From the NCBI GenBank assembly GCA_945643635.1, contig CALZFC010000042.1, positions 253,501 to 317,500 of the forward strand: a stretch of 64,000 bases of DNA, written 5' to 3'. Positions 10,008 to 21,586 of this stretch are shown piece by piece. Under the pieces are notes generated by a model. That model saw only the letters and a program-made list of their open reading frames with translations, was not told the origin of the DNA and did no database searches. Origin of the DNA: Allodiplogaster sudhausi. Lineage: Eukaryota; Nematoda; Chromadorea; Rhabditida; Diplogasteridae. Numbering within the stretch: the stretch's first letter is position 1; each line of letters opens with the position of its first letter. The translations under genes and the position numbers were made by a program.

Positions 10008-11259
10008 GGTGCTATGGGAGTTGGGGGGGGCAGTATAAATTTTTTTTTCTTTTTCGCTCAAATCATGCACAGGGGGGTTCTCGAGCATGGGGAACACGAT
10101 AATCACGTTTGTTTTGTACTCCTATGCGTATAAAAAAAGTTACCGTACATTAGAGGTAAACGTGTTGGTACGTGTTGGCACATGTTTGCACATGTTTGCA
10201 CATGTGGTTTTGAGTTCCGCGTTGGTTCTCGGAAGTGGGACCCGTTCAGTTATTCCGTTTTTACGGCAAATATGAATCCACAAGCGCACATGCTCTCCCT
10301 CCGCGACTTTACTCTCTACTCGTCATGGCCTGAACTTGCGTTTATGTCGAGAGATGACTTCGACATTTGGATGGTTCCGTGATGTACTGGTTAGTTGAGA
10401 GAGAGAGAGAGAAAGAGGTTACAGGTCGAATACTATACACTGAACCCGGTTCGTCGCATGGGGGGTCCAGGCACGGTTGTCCAGTTGGACGAAACAAATG
10501 TCGTCCGGCGCAAGTATAACCGCGGGCGCCTTGTCCGTAAGGATTGGCTGGTCGGAGGCATCCAAGACGGGACCCGCTTGGCCTTTTTTGAGATTACAGA
10601 CCGACGCGATGCAGCCACTCTCCAAGCTATCATTCAGAGGCACGTTGCCCCCGGTGGGACTCTCCTCACGGACCAGTGGGCTGGGTATGCCAACCTCGCC
10701 GATCTCGGCTATGCACACCACACGGTTAATCACAGTGTGAATTTAGTGAACCCGGTGACGGGTGTCCACACCCAACGCACTCGCAATGGATTGAAGGGGG
10801 ACCAGTGGGCTGACCACTACATGGAGATCCTATGGAAGTGGGAAAAGAATAGCGAGAACTTGCTCTAGGAGTTGTGGCGAGAGATCGCAAAGCGCTATCC
10901 AATCTCATAAGCGCTCTATCTCTCACCCCTTATATTCCCCCCTTTCTCTGTCTATTGTGTCATTACTTAGAAGCAATGTTGTAAATTGTAAATACTGTAA
11001 ATATATCTCGTGTCTTATTAACGGAAGCAATTGTCGGTGTACTTATTCAGATGAATGAAATGCTCGGAACATAATAAGTGCACACCGACAAATCACAAGT
11101 CCAAAAATTATCACTAATCTACGGTAACTTTTTTTATACGCATAGGAGTACAAAACAAACGTGATATTCGTGTTCCCCGTGCTCGAGAACCCCTTGTGCA
11201 TGATTTGAGCGAAAAAGAAAAAAAAAATTTATACTGGCCCCCCCAACTCCCAGAGCACC
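10008..11259 (+). mobile_element. Merlin/IS1016-type DNA transposon, 1,252 bp
   Basis: Near-perfect terminal inverted repeats of about 140 bp (10008-10147 and 11120-11259) start GGTGCTMTGGGAGTTGGGG and end GTTACCGT. They are flanked by the octamer GGAAAATC on both sides. The interior encodes an ISXO2/IS1595-family DDE transposase. Autonomous size fits Merlin, but the transposase is damaged. It lies inside the 7.2-kb element and probably within an intron of the minus-strand exons. Confidence 0.92.
10120..10868 (+). pseudogene. Merlin (ISXO2-like) transposase, decayed
   Basis: The catalytic core is open at 10395-10868. It reads VVQLDETNVVRRKYNRGR (first catalytic Asp in LDET), LVGGIQDGTRLAFFEITDR, and ATLQAIIQRHVAPGGTLLTD with QWAGYANL (second Asp), then VNHSVNLVNPVTGVHTQ. 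In this family a Glu and Trp follow HTQ; here the text is RTRNGLKGDQWADHY, so the third acidic residue is not visible and a few codons appear lost. An N-terminal piece (LSLRDFTLYSSWP, 10182-10382) is in another frame and ends in TGA at 10380, so the N-terminal zinc-finger region is disrupted. The enzyme would cut and paste the element; this copy is probably inactive. Confidence 0.8.
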
Positions 11260-11441
11260 GGAAAATCATGGGAAAACTATTCCCAAAAAAATGCACTATC
11301 AAACGAATCTTTAAGAAAGATTACCTTGATTTTATCATTAAAAAACTGCTGGATTTTAATCCTATGTGAAACCAAGTTAAAAGGATCAAAATACCTCTTA
11401 GCCAAAATAGTCAAAATAAAAGCCAAAAGGTGATGTCTAAC

Positions 11442-11509
11442 CATTGGAGGGTAAGTCGCGTCCATAGGCGACGGCGGATGAGTCCTCCGGTGCTTGCGCG
11501 TAGTCGCCA
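11442..11509 (-). CDS. Exon of unknown minus-strand gene
   Basis: Bounded by TTTTTAG and AATG|GTTAGA. Read in phase with the upstream exon at 11854-11936 it gives RGDYAQAPEDSSAVAYGRDL followed by PSN. The in-phase join of two short GC-rich exons supports a real gene. The Merlin element at 10008-11259 lies in the following intron. Confidence 0.4.
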
Positions 11510-11853
11510 CTAAAAAAGTTTAAATTGAATCGAATATCTTAAAAAAAGGATAAAAGAAAAGAATTTCATTTGATTGCCAGCTATACAATATGCATACTCG
11601 ACCTTAGAAAAGGAAAACAAAAGTATCAGCAAATGGAAAAATAATCTGAAAGCTATTCGCAAAAAGAATGCAATGTCGAATGAACCGTTAAGAATGATTG
11701 CCTTGATTTTTATTCTAAAACAGCTATTGGAATTACAATGAAAAACAAACTTAAATAAGAACAAATTGCCTACGCCATTTTCAAATAAAACAAAACACTT
11801 CGAATACCCCACAGTCAAACAAATAAAAATAAACCTAAAAAGTAATTTCTAAC

Positions 11854-11936
11854 CGTTGGAGACGGCATCGACCCTGGCGCCCGTAGTCGTTGCCGCCCGG
11901 GTGCTTCATTTCGATGCCGTTGCGAGGATGGTGGGA
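11854..11936 (-). CDS. Exon of unknown minus-strand gene
   Basis: Bounded by GATTGTAG and CCAACG|GTTAGA. The frame reads SHHPRNGIEMKHPGGNDYGR, then QGRCRLQ, and its last two bases complete a codon with the next exon at 11509. Basic, Gly-rich; not recognised. Upstream exons were not found. Confidence 0.4.
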
Positions 11937-12429
11937 CTACAATCGCAAGAAAAACAGAGAAGCAAATATTCGTTGTCAAACATTAAAGAAATTGGAAGAA
12001 AAATTTAACAGCAATACACGAAAACAAAGCCACAGCTTTACTGAGAATTTCGAAACGCGACAGTTAATTTATTGCATGGTGCACGATGCAGTACGGCGCA
12101 CCTTACGATATGGCGATTAATTGCCCGGCGACCATTAGTGATTATTTGCACGGTTCACGTTATTTTCAAGCACGTGCACCGTGCATATATGTAAAATTTC
12201 GTACAAAAAAAATCAAAAATGGTCCTAATACCGTGCGAGTAATAACTATGCCGTTATGTGCACAATGCGTTGTGCCTAGTGGAAAATGATAAATGCACGC
12301 GTTGCGGTCGCGTCGCAGCTTCAACAACTGCGAAATGAAACTTATTCGTTGCTGAGCAGGATTATATGTTTATATCTTGTTTTTTCTGTCTTTCCTTTTT
12401 TCTTGAACTGTTATTCACGTGATTAATTT

Positions 12430-13681
12430 ACACTTTAAGAGAAGGCAGACGCTTTTCCGAGCGTCGTCGCGAGCCAATTCTGCCCCGCCTTCTTTCGTCA
12501 TGGTTCGTTCTTTATTTTACTTAGTCTCAATCATTTGAATATTTATTTTGCTATATATGTAATCACAATGATTATTAACGATTTATTTGTCATCATTTTA
12601 ACTTTTACATCTAGTTTTCAACTTATTTATTGTTCAGCTTTGGAAACACATAAAATGGGAACTAATTATTTTGATTAGATGCTTTTGATTGTTGATTGAT
12701 TTACTTTATTAAATAGATTGTCCTTATTCCAGCACGAATCGAAGATTGTGCGAAGGCCGACCGACTAACGAAGTCGACGATGTCTTCGGCCACTCCGGCC
12801 ACACATCATTTTCAAGGTACAAATATGGAACTGACTTTTATAATATTTCCTTAAACTTGGCAGTTGAAAACGTGTTTATAATTCTTGCATCTTTATTTTT
12901 TTGGAGTTGTTCCGATTGAGTTTTAAAGTTTGAATTCATTATTATATTAATTGTCGGGTTTTTGTTGTTTGAAGTTTTCTTTCAATAAACATTCGTATAT
13001 ATTACATTAATTCTGTATCTTCGGGGTGGGTGCTGAATTTCAGGCTATTAAATTGTAATAAATTCCTAAATTTGTTAAGGTAGAAGATGTACGATATCTT
13101 TTTTTTCAAATTGCTGAAATAGATATAGTTTTGAGTTGATAAATGTTCATTCAATTACGAAGATCCGTAGTTTAATAAACATATGCGAGCGGGGGTACTG
13201 TAGTGTAGATTTGGAATATTGGATACTGTAGTGCATTTTAACATAAAAGGGTCCGAAATGGGGCACCAACCCTGTTTTTGGACCTTAATGGAGCACTACC
13301 CATTCAGTTTTTGAACAAAAAATTAGTTTCTACATTACTTTTTCGGCGCCCAAAAGACCCCCACCCATTTTTGGGAGACCTACGGACCACCCTTTTTTCC
13401 CCTGTACCGTAACTTCCGAACATGGATAAGGTAAAAAAACCCCGAACTTAAAATTCAACTAAACCCCGGTGCTCGTATCAGCAGCAACATTGTTTTTTTT
13501 TTACCTAAAATAGTACCGTATTTCTGATAGTACTCTCTTCAGCCGTTCCGCTTGGTTTCGTCCTCGATCGGTTGGAGCGATGCCAGGCATGCAACCGAGA
13601 AGCCGAGGCAGTGGATGATGTTGAAGAGGAGCCCATTTACGACTTCTTGCGTCGCACGAGGACATGCATCTGGCAGCCGTA
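12430..13681 (+). CDS. Small spliced gene, unknown 58-residue protein
   Basis: Three exon-like segments on the plus strand: a 5-prime exon about 12440-12499 ending CATG|GTTCGT, then 12735-12829 (acceptor TTCCAG, ATG at 12781, donor CAAG|GTACAA), then 13543-13681 (acceptor CTTCAG, stop TAA at 13679-13681). The product starts MSSATPATHHFQAVPLGFVL, has a Cys-x2-Cys (DRLERCQACNREAEA), an acidic stretch and ends RRTRTCIWQP. The stop overlaps a possible donor (CC|GTAAGA), so it could also continue. No family recognised. It sits inside the 7.2-kb element, so it may be cargo. Confidence 0.4.
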
Positions 13682-14638
13682 AGAGTTACCTATTCCAGTG
13701 GTGATGGCCATTCGAGTGGCTGGTATGTTGTTAACCTTGCTTGCATTTATCAATTGATTTCTAGAATGCTGTAATGACATATATAATATCTGTATATGTC
13801 ATTACAGCATATATAATATCCATTTATGCACACCTTATTGTAGAAGCAGTCTTGTTTCGTGACTGATCTAAATAGTTTTTTTTATTGTTTCTTATTTTTA
13901 TATAAGGATTCATGTGTGAATTTAGTGATCTGAGGAGGGCTAAATGCTATTTTAATAGGAATATTATGCCATGAGCCTTTATTGGGGTCAAAAAAATGAT
14001 TTCCCTTTTTTAACGGTTGTCAAAACGGCCATCCATTATTTACAGCCGTTAAAATTGGCTTGCCACTTTTGAAGGGTCGAAAATTTGGCTTGACATTTTT
14101 GATACCCGCTAAATTTGCCAAGTTGCCATTTTTGACGGCTGTCAAAATTGCCAAGTTGCTCGGCCGACAGCCGCTTCCTCGTGGCACGTTTAACAGCTGT
14201 TATAAATGTCAAATCCTTTTGCCAATTCTGATAGCTGTTTATTTTGGCTGTGACATTTTTTATAAGTGAAGGGCTTGCCAAGACCGTTGAAATTTTGAAC
14301 ATATGCAATTGCGCCATGGAAAATTTGGAGGCCGTCAAATTTGGCATGTTATGAATCCACTTTTAAAGACCTCTATTTTTGCCACGCCAAATTATTTTCC
14401 TGTTAAATATGCCGAAGCCGGGTTGTCAATAATTAGGACACATTTCTGTGGATCAGCCATTTTCTTCGCTTGTACATTGTGCCCGTCATTTTATTAACCG
14501 TCTTATTTGTCATGACAAGTTTGAATCAATGAATAAAATACTGCCACATTTTCTTGTGTGTTTTACCTGCCAAATTTGGCAAAATAAACAGCTTAATCGA
14601 AAATTGCAGAAAAAAACCAAACTTTTTAATTCACACTG
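13682..14638. repeat. Right subterminal repeat cluster and inverted end
   Basis: After a short inverted pair around ATATATAATATC (13780-13820), the segment 13975-14600 holds repeated words such as GCCATTTTTGACGGCTGTCAAAATTGCC, mirroring the left cluster. The segment ends with the inverted end repeat at about 14594-14638. Confidence 0.55.
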
Positions 14639-15035
14639 TCTTATATGTATGTAGTATGTACATAAGTGCCGAAAAGTAATCATGAATGATTGAGGATGGT
14701 CTTCGATGCATTTCAATAATTTCTCTAACACAATTGCTTGTCCCTATTATTTTGTTCTATTATTTACATTTTCCTTCCATTTGCAAGTTTCCCAAGTTCC
14801 TTGCAATAAAAAAAAGGTTTCTTTTTAGGCAAGTATGTATATAGGTACGTCGTAAAATGTTAATGGCAAACATTATTCATTCTTTTTCTTAATGATGTTT
14901 GGAAAATACCGCAAAGTTGTACATATGTTTGTATGTATGTACATAAGCTCCGTAATGTTATTCATGAATGGTTGAGGACGATCTCGATGCATTCCAATGA
15001 TTTCTCTAACACAACTGTTTGATACGATGCACGCC
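14639..15035. repeat. Remainder of 250-bp repeat units, left copy
   Basis: Continues the array broken by the 7.2-kb insertion and matches 24815-25210. It ends at GATACGATG, where 86 bases present in the right copy (intron end and exon start of the iGluR) are missing. Confidence 0.8.
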
Positions 15036-18000
15036 CTTCCCTTCCTTTTGGCCGACCCGTCGCTGCCCGCACCCCGGCTGGTGTCTGGAGGTTAGTGGCT
15101 AGTTCTAACAATAATAGTGATTTATGTCATCAGACCTTTCTTATGCGTAAATCTTATTTCCTGCAGCATAAAACTGGAATATATACATATACTACACACA
15201 TATATATGCATTTACAAACTGGTGTACATACTAGTATGTTTGTACATTGAATACATCTATATACATATGCAAATGTAAAATTCAGATTTCAAAAGAAATC
15301 TTACAACTTTAGCTATGCAGCCCACTTGTAATACCAGCCAGAACGAATAATTTCCGGATTCTTTCTAAAGATCCTCTCAACAATGCTGCACCTCGCCAAC
15401 ATATCCGTGGAATGGCGCGTTCTTCCTGGCGGTAAAGCCGACATCGAGCTCGGCATGGACACGGTTAGCGTTCCTCTACTTCATATCCTTTAAAAGTAAA
15501 TCATAAACAGTTAGATGTAAATTATAAATATTTTTTTAATTGACAATTCATTTTTGGTCGCAATTTTAATAACTGAAAGAATATAATTATTGGCAGCCCT
15601 CGGGCTTCACGGGCCCTCTCGGCTACGTCGCGAGAGGCGAAGTCGACGTGGCTTGCGTTCCCCTGCACCGGACGCGCAGTCGCGAGAAATACTTTGAATT
15701 CTCGCATACGCTGACCGAGGTATGAGAATCTTTTTCTTAATCCTTTTCTTATTTTCAATGAGACTTCTCTACATGAGAAAAAAATTTCCTCTTCATTTGC
15801 AGTTGAAGCAAATCGTGGCAGTAAAAGCTGAAGCCGAACCCTTCTGGGCCCTAACAGTGCCCTATGCGGCGCCCTTCTCAGGAGAAGTTAATTGGCATAT
15901 CGATTTGTTTACCCTCTCCGGCAGTGAAGATTTAAGTTAAAGTAAACGATAATGTTTTTATAAAACATATCTTTCCGGTCTGGCTGTGTATTCACGATCA
16001 TCTACATCTTCCTCTATTCTCTGATCGCGCGCCTAGAATCCTTTCTTGGATGCCGCAGAGAGCGACCGCACTTTGGAGAAGTTCATATGGGCACTTTTTT
16101 TATTAAAGATATGTTAAATGAAAGCATTCTTCGCGCATTTTTCCAGTTCGTATGGAGGTGCTTCGAAGAGATGTGGAACCTTCGAGAGCATTTCTTCGCC
16201 TTTCGGGCTGTTTTGTAAGATAAATTTATTGGCCATAACTTTAATATACTATTTATCTTTTCAAGAAATAATTGTCTATTTAACATCAGAGATATTTTCA
16301 AAATGCTAGTCACTATTCGTCAAGTTTATGTATTAATTAAAAGTTACAATTTATGCTCCTTGGAAGCTCGAGAGAGAGCTTATCTTACTAATTGAAATGT
16401 TCAAGCGAAGTGGAAAAGCTTCTCAAACCTCCAGGCCATCTGCTGCGTGGCATTTTCCTCGTATTTAAGACGGCCATGTTCAACGGGCTGTACGCGTCGG
16501 CGCTCTTGACTGCGATCCTGAAGCCTCCCATCAACGACACCATCTCGAGCATTGACCAGGCCAACCGTCGTCTCCTCTCTGGTGGCCTTGACGTCATCGT
16601 CTAGCCGAGCGCAGTGTCAGATCACTTATCTCAGTTGAATTGCCGCTCTCAAGAAACAATGGAATTCGTGTTCAAGTCCACGTGATATTCTACAGTTATT
16701 CTAGCATTTCTTCAGCCGGCCCAAGAGTTTGAGAGCATGTGAGAGTATGGCGCATTAGCAATTTAATACTCTTTCTTTTTCGAAATGCGTTATGAGTTTT
16801 CGACTTTCAACAACCCATTGGTGGCAACTTATTATTCCCTTCACAAAGATATTCGCTTTTCAACGATCTAGTGAAATTGTATGACAACCAGTTGATATAT
16901 ACCGGTTTACAATATTAGAATTGCCTGATGAATTTGCTCGTATGTCTTGTCGGACGTTTTAATCGGATTTGATTTTAGATTCAGAGAAGCCGAATACTCG
17001 GAAAAACAGAAAAGAATAGTGGCGGTGAGTATGCACTTTGGTTGTTTTTTTATTAGTATACCCTTTTTCATGAATTTCAGAACCTCTTTGAGTTACTTGC
17101 GAGATATTAATATATCGATGCTTGCAAGGTCGAAAGCACTGACACAGAATGGTCGTTGGCTCAAGTAGCAAGTAACCGTTCTCTTTTGAGCGCCTTCGAA
17201 GACTGTGAGGGCGCGGCGGAGGCGTACGCGCGGTGCGACCTCCAAGTCTTCGAGAGTCATTGATTTTTAATATTTAATTATTTTATACATCAATTAGTGA
17301 AATGATGAATGGGACAACATTTTGAGAGTGATAGAAAGGGCATGGAAACTATTTAATTAATTTTTCTTCAGCAAATCCCAATTTCATGCATATTGAGAGC
17401 AACGGCCATTTGTAGGCTTAAATACAAATAATCTACTAATCGGAATATCAATGCAATTGTGCAATAGTCTATATGTGTATACAAGATCTATTTGAACTCG
17501 TCTCTGATACAAAGATGGCAAACCATATAGAGAAAGGCGTATACTATAAGAAGGAATTTCTCTGAAAGAAATAAACCTATCAGAGCATCAAAGAAACAAT
17601 AGTCTTGTAAAGACATGCTGAATCCGTTCTACTTTCTTAATAAGACCAATCTGATGAGGTGACCAAATAATAGAGCTAAATTCAGTGATTGGCAAAATAT
17701 AGCATTTGTAGCAGAAAAGATAGAGATCAGCTGACTTAGAAGAGAACATTCGGAAAAGAGAGAAAACGAGATTAAGAGAGCGACGACATAGCATTTCAAT
17801 GTGTTCCTTAAAAGAGAGTGAGCCATCCATAAGTACACCAAGATCTCGAATCGATGCTGAGCAGACAGAGAAAGGAATTGGAGGAGAAGAGTGAGAGACT
17901 TGATATGGGAATTTGGGATTCTTTTTTCCTAAGTGGAGTACGTTGCACTTTTTATGTGCTACGCTTAGCTGCCATTTTGAGCAGTAGGACTCAAGTAGTT

Positions 18001-20957
18001 CAGAAGCTTGCGAAAGTTGAGAGGGAGGAAGAGGGTCACCCGGGTGAAAAGTGGTGAACAGTTTGATGTCATCAGCAAAAGACCCCATTTTAACGTGAGA
18101 AAGATGGGAAAAAGAGGGATTGGAGATCAGAAATGTAAATGTTGAAAAGAATGGGAGATAATACTGCTCCTTGCGGAACACCACTTGTAGCCTGAAAAGA
18201 AGAAGAGAGGGCATCGCCAACTCGAACCTGAAATGATCGACCTTTTAGGAATGAGCTAAACCAGGAGAGCATTTTACCTGAGAAACCGAATTTCTCGAGT
18301 TTTAAGAGCAACTTAGAATGGCTGACAGTGTCGAAGGCCTTACAGAAATCATAGTAAAGAATGTCTGCGCATGCTCCAGAGTCTACAGCTTTAATCCATT
18401 CAGTTGTACATTCGAGAAGATTAGATTCTACAGACCTGCGAGAGCGAAACCCTTGCTGGCTAGAGGGGATTATAGAGAACATATTACACCATCGAAGGAT
18501 AGCAGGACAGATGCACCTTTCAAAAACTTTGATAGCGGGGGTGAAAGAGTAATTGGTCTGCAGTCATTTACTGAAGATGGGGAGGGTACCTTATTTATAG
18601 GAACAACGATGCCTGATTTCCACTGAGATGCAATCTCGCCTAGAATGAGGGAATAGTTAAAAATATAGCTGAGAGGAAGAGCGAGTGATGCCGCGCAATT
18701 CTTGTAAACAATTTGGGGAACCGGGTCCGCAGTGACAGAGAGAGAGGGCTTGAGCTTGAGAAGGTGCTTTTTAACTAAGGGTGGCATGATGACTTGATCG
18801 GGAAAAGAGCGAGACACTATGATATGCGGGGAAAACTGGGGCGAATTTCCATCATCAGAAGTAAAGACAGATGAAAAGTATTTCCCGAGTTCATTAGCTT
18901 TACATAAATTTCCAAGACACATGTTATTAGAGGAGTCACTCAGGGAACCAATTACTGCCTTACGCTTGAGTCTGCAACCAACAAATGAATAGAGACGCTT
19001 TTTGGACTTTAAGAGGGCGGCTTCATAATTTCGATTATATTTAGTAATAAGCTTGGACAGTTTAGCATTTACTCGCATGTATTCTAATCGAACAGGCGCA
19101 GAATTAATTTTGGGGAAGAGTGCAGCTTTGTGGTCTAACAATGCCTGGATGTAATTATGATATTTATCGCGAGCAAGACGACGACAAGAGATTGGAGTGT
19201 GCATTTGTACTAAATGACAGAGAACTGATGAGAATCTTGCTTGCATGTCATCTATATCATCAAAATTCATAAAAAGATTAACCCAGTCAACTTCATACAA
19301 TGCTTGATTAATCGCTTCAAAGTCGGCCTTCTTATGATCAAGGTAGTATTCAGTTAGGAATGTACTTGCAGAGAGAGACACAGAGAAAGAGACAGATGCA
19401 TGGTCAGAGGTGGAGAAATTAGGTGTGACTTCGTAGTTTGAAACGATACAGGCCGAGCTGAGGACTACATCAATTGTGTTGCCAGCGTGAGTGGTAGAAG
19501 TGACACTTTGCACCAGGTCGAGATCAATAGCAAGGTCAGATAGGAATCTAGCTTGGGAATTGGCGGGAGTGGCAGAAGACCAATTTACACACAGATTTAA
19601 ATCACCTGCTAAGATTGATTCATATGGAACGGATAAGAGAGAGTAAACTATATTGAAAAAGTTTTCGTTTTGCGGGGCAGAAGTGTTGGGAGGGCGTTAG
19701 GCAAGCACTAAGCGAATTTTACTGGAGTCAACGGGAGAGTTAATATCAACAGAAAGGATATCGCAATTGGAATTTTGGGAAGGTACTAGAGAGGCATCCA
19801 GAAAAACAGAGATAAGAAGTGCCACTCCTCCTCCACGCTTAGCCAGTCGATCAGAGCGAAAAAGTATGTACGGAAAGTCAGCTATAATTTCAGAGTCTAG
19901 AATGCGCTCATTAAGCCAGGTTTCAGTTATCATGACAATATCAGGCCGAGAAGAAGAGAGAAGGACATGAAGATCAGGAATTTTCTTTACTAGGCTACGA
20001 GCGTTAAAGAGGACACAAGAGACATTACGGGCTCCTAGGCTTCCATGTTTCCCTGGGAGCCAGCGGGCAAGCCGCTGAGCTGGTTGTGCAAGGGAGGCGA
20101 GGGAGTGGGCTCAGGAGGCATAGTCCGACGGACTCCACCAATCTCCGTCCGCACCCACAATTCGTCTCGGTAGAGCACCCAGCCGCTACCCGGGTCCGTC
20201 TTGCGGAGATTCGCGAGCTGCTTTCGCAGGTCGCGCCACCGGGAGCGCTCTTCGGCCGTCATGGGCTTCCGAATGTACACGCCATTCCATCCTTGATCCC
20301 CGCGAAGTGCGGAAGCACCTTTCAAGGATCTCAGGAGATGGCCCCGCGAGGGCAGCAACACCTTCAACAGCCGCGGGCGGTCACCAGGCTTACCCATCCG
20401 ATAAACGGTGATGGGCTCGCACTCGACGCCAACGGCTGCCAGGAGACAGGCGACGGAATTCCTGTCAGTGGCAAGCTTAGTGGTCAAATCGGGAGAAGAG
20501 GGCTCTGCCAATCCAAATGCGAGAAAGAGAGAGAGATAGAGATGAGAGAGTGGGAGCGAGAAAGTAATTGTTGAAGATTGTAATAATCAGTGAAGCTAAA
20601 AGGAAGATGCAGTTGTAATAATGTGAGAGACTTATGAAATACATGGATATAGTGTGATGAGTTGAGGACCGCAAGCCCACGCAAGCGCGTTGCAACTTCC
20701 GGAGTAATGACTTCGGCGACGCGGCCCAGCCAATGAGTGAGAAAACTTTCTTTTTAAAATTTATTTTAAATTTTTATCGCAGTGTAAATATTCGCACTAA
20801 ATTATTTAAATATTCAGACCTCGGGAATCTCGTTGGAATCTTTTTCTACGTCGCCTACGGTCTGCTGTCGGCAGTGGCCGTCTTCATCATCGAATTGCTA
20901 ATCTGGCACTCTCGGGCATGGCGAAGGGAAAAGACCAAGACGCCATGGCGTCGATGA
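15036..20957 (+). pseudogene. Ionotropic glutamate receptor copy A, pseudogene
   Basis: It has the same exons as copy B (25219-28039) but at least four lesions. First, 86 bases removing the acceptor and the 5-prime half of the first ligand-binding exon are gone at 15035/15036. Second, eight bases are lost in the first membrane helix near 15990 (TGTATTCACGATC versus TGTATCCTTGCCTCCTCGATC), shifting the frame. Third, TAC became TAG at 16602-16604 in the exon with NGLYASALLTAILKPP. Fourth, a LINE at 17387-20515 replaced the exon carrying HFAFPKGSPWLRV. The last helix exon (20818-20957, LVGIFFYVAYGLLSAVAVF) is intact. It retains 224 bases at about 16640-16863 that copy B lacks, including a piece reading YEFSTFNNPLVATYYSLHKD. 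Confidence 0.85.
17387..20515 (-). mobile_element. Non-LTR retrotransposon (CR1/Jockey-like), truncated and mutated
   Basis: On the minus strand, in order: end of an ORF1-like protein (20511-20035, with NGVYIRKPMTAEERSRWRD and LYRDELWVRTEIG); an endonuclease with MITETWLNERI, RGGGVALLI, ILAGDLNLC and STSDHASV; and a reverse transcriptase with ADILYYDFCKAFDTVSHSKL, TSGVPQGAVLSPILFNIYIS and FADDIKLF (FADD box). The C-terminal part reads LYLFCYKCYILPITEFSSII. Lesions are a stop after RLVLA near 19699 where a Tyr-Arg-Pro-Pro would be expected, and frameshifts near 18480 and 18200. It enters the iGluR pseudogene in antisense. Relative to copy B it replaces 156 bases, so insertion came with deletion. 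The 5-prime end is truncated inside ORF1. Confidence 0.88.
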
Positions 20958-21586
20958 GAGCGGCAGTCAGAGTCCCAAGGCGTCTCTCGTCTGCTTTTCC
21001 CAATGACGCAGCAAGAAATCGAAACGGTGAATCACGAAGCTATTTCCAAATGTGAGCATTGTATTTTCTTTGAAGAAATCTCAATCTAATAGATGATGAT
21101 GGATTACAATATATTCACGAATACGAATTGAATTCTTATTGAGTTAAACGTTTCAATTGATCAAAGATATTTGAGTGAATGAATGCATTTATGAAGTCGT
21201 CCACCTCAATGAGCAGCTCAAATATGTGAATGTATATTCATTCCACAACACAGTGTACTTTATCACACCAATTTAAATAGTGTATGAGTCGAGTTGGGCA
21301 TTCTCATTACTTTGGCAAGTTCACAATTCTTGTTTAAAAATGAGGATAGAATCAGTGTTGCAATCGGTTGTTTGATGTGAGGAGTGCAGATAATGTTTAC
21401 TCGAATGATTTGAAAGAAAGCACCCTTTTGCTTCCAATCCTTCTAGCAGAACAGGCAGCATTTCGGATCGCAACCACTGCGGAAGCGGCGAATTGTCTGA
21501 ACATTGATATTCCCAAAAATAGATACAAAAATGCACGAAAATAGACCACGGAAAAGGTATCGGTTGGGGTTTTTATAAATAAAATT
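20958..21586. other. Duplicated intergenic stretch after iGluR copy A
   Basis: Nearly identical to 28040-28668, and recognisable in degraded form at 35020-35540. No gene seen. Confidence 0.7.

Larger units (their letters stand above)
7435..14638. mobile_element. About 7.2-kb insertion bounded by inverted repeats with subterminal repeat clusters
   Basis: The left end (CTGTGTGAAATAAAAAGTTTGG, abbreviated match) and the right end read inverted (CAGTGTGAATTAAAAAGTT) agree over about 45 bases (7435-7480 and 14594-14638), with weaker similarity to about 80. Inside both ends lie clusters of a degenerate unit around GGCAAATTTTGACGGCTGTCAAAAATGGC (about 7490-8030 and 13975-14600). The element sits inside a 250-bp repeat that is uninterrupted in the right-hand duplicate. 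About 30 host bases are missing at the site, so no clean target duplication is visible. No transposase of its own was recognised. It carries exon-like segments on both strands and a Merlin element. Confidence 0.6.

Noticed and set aside
7435..14638. Tc1/mariner identity from the CAGTGTGAA-like end
   Set aside because: No TA target duplication is visible, the element is far larger, and no DD34E-type transposase was found.
18318..18626. Plus-strand frames at 17854-18626 and 20086-20574
   Set aside because: They are antisense to the LINE endonuclease, reverse transcriptase and ORF1 frames.
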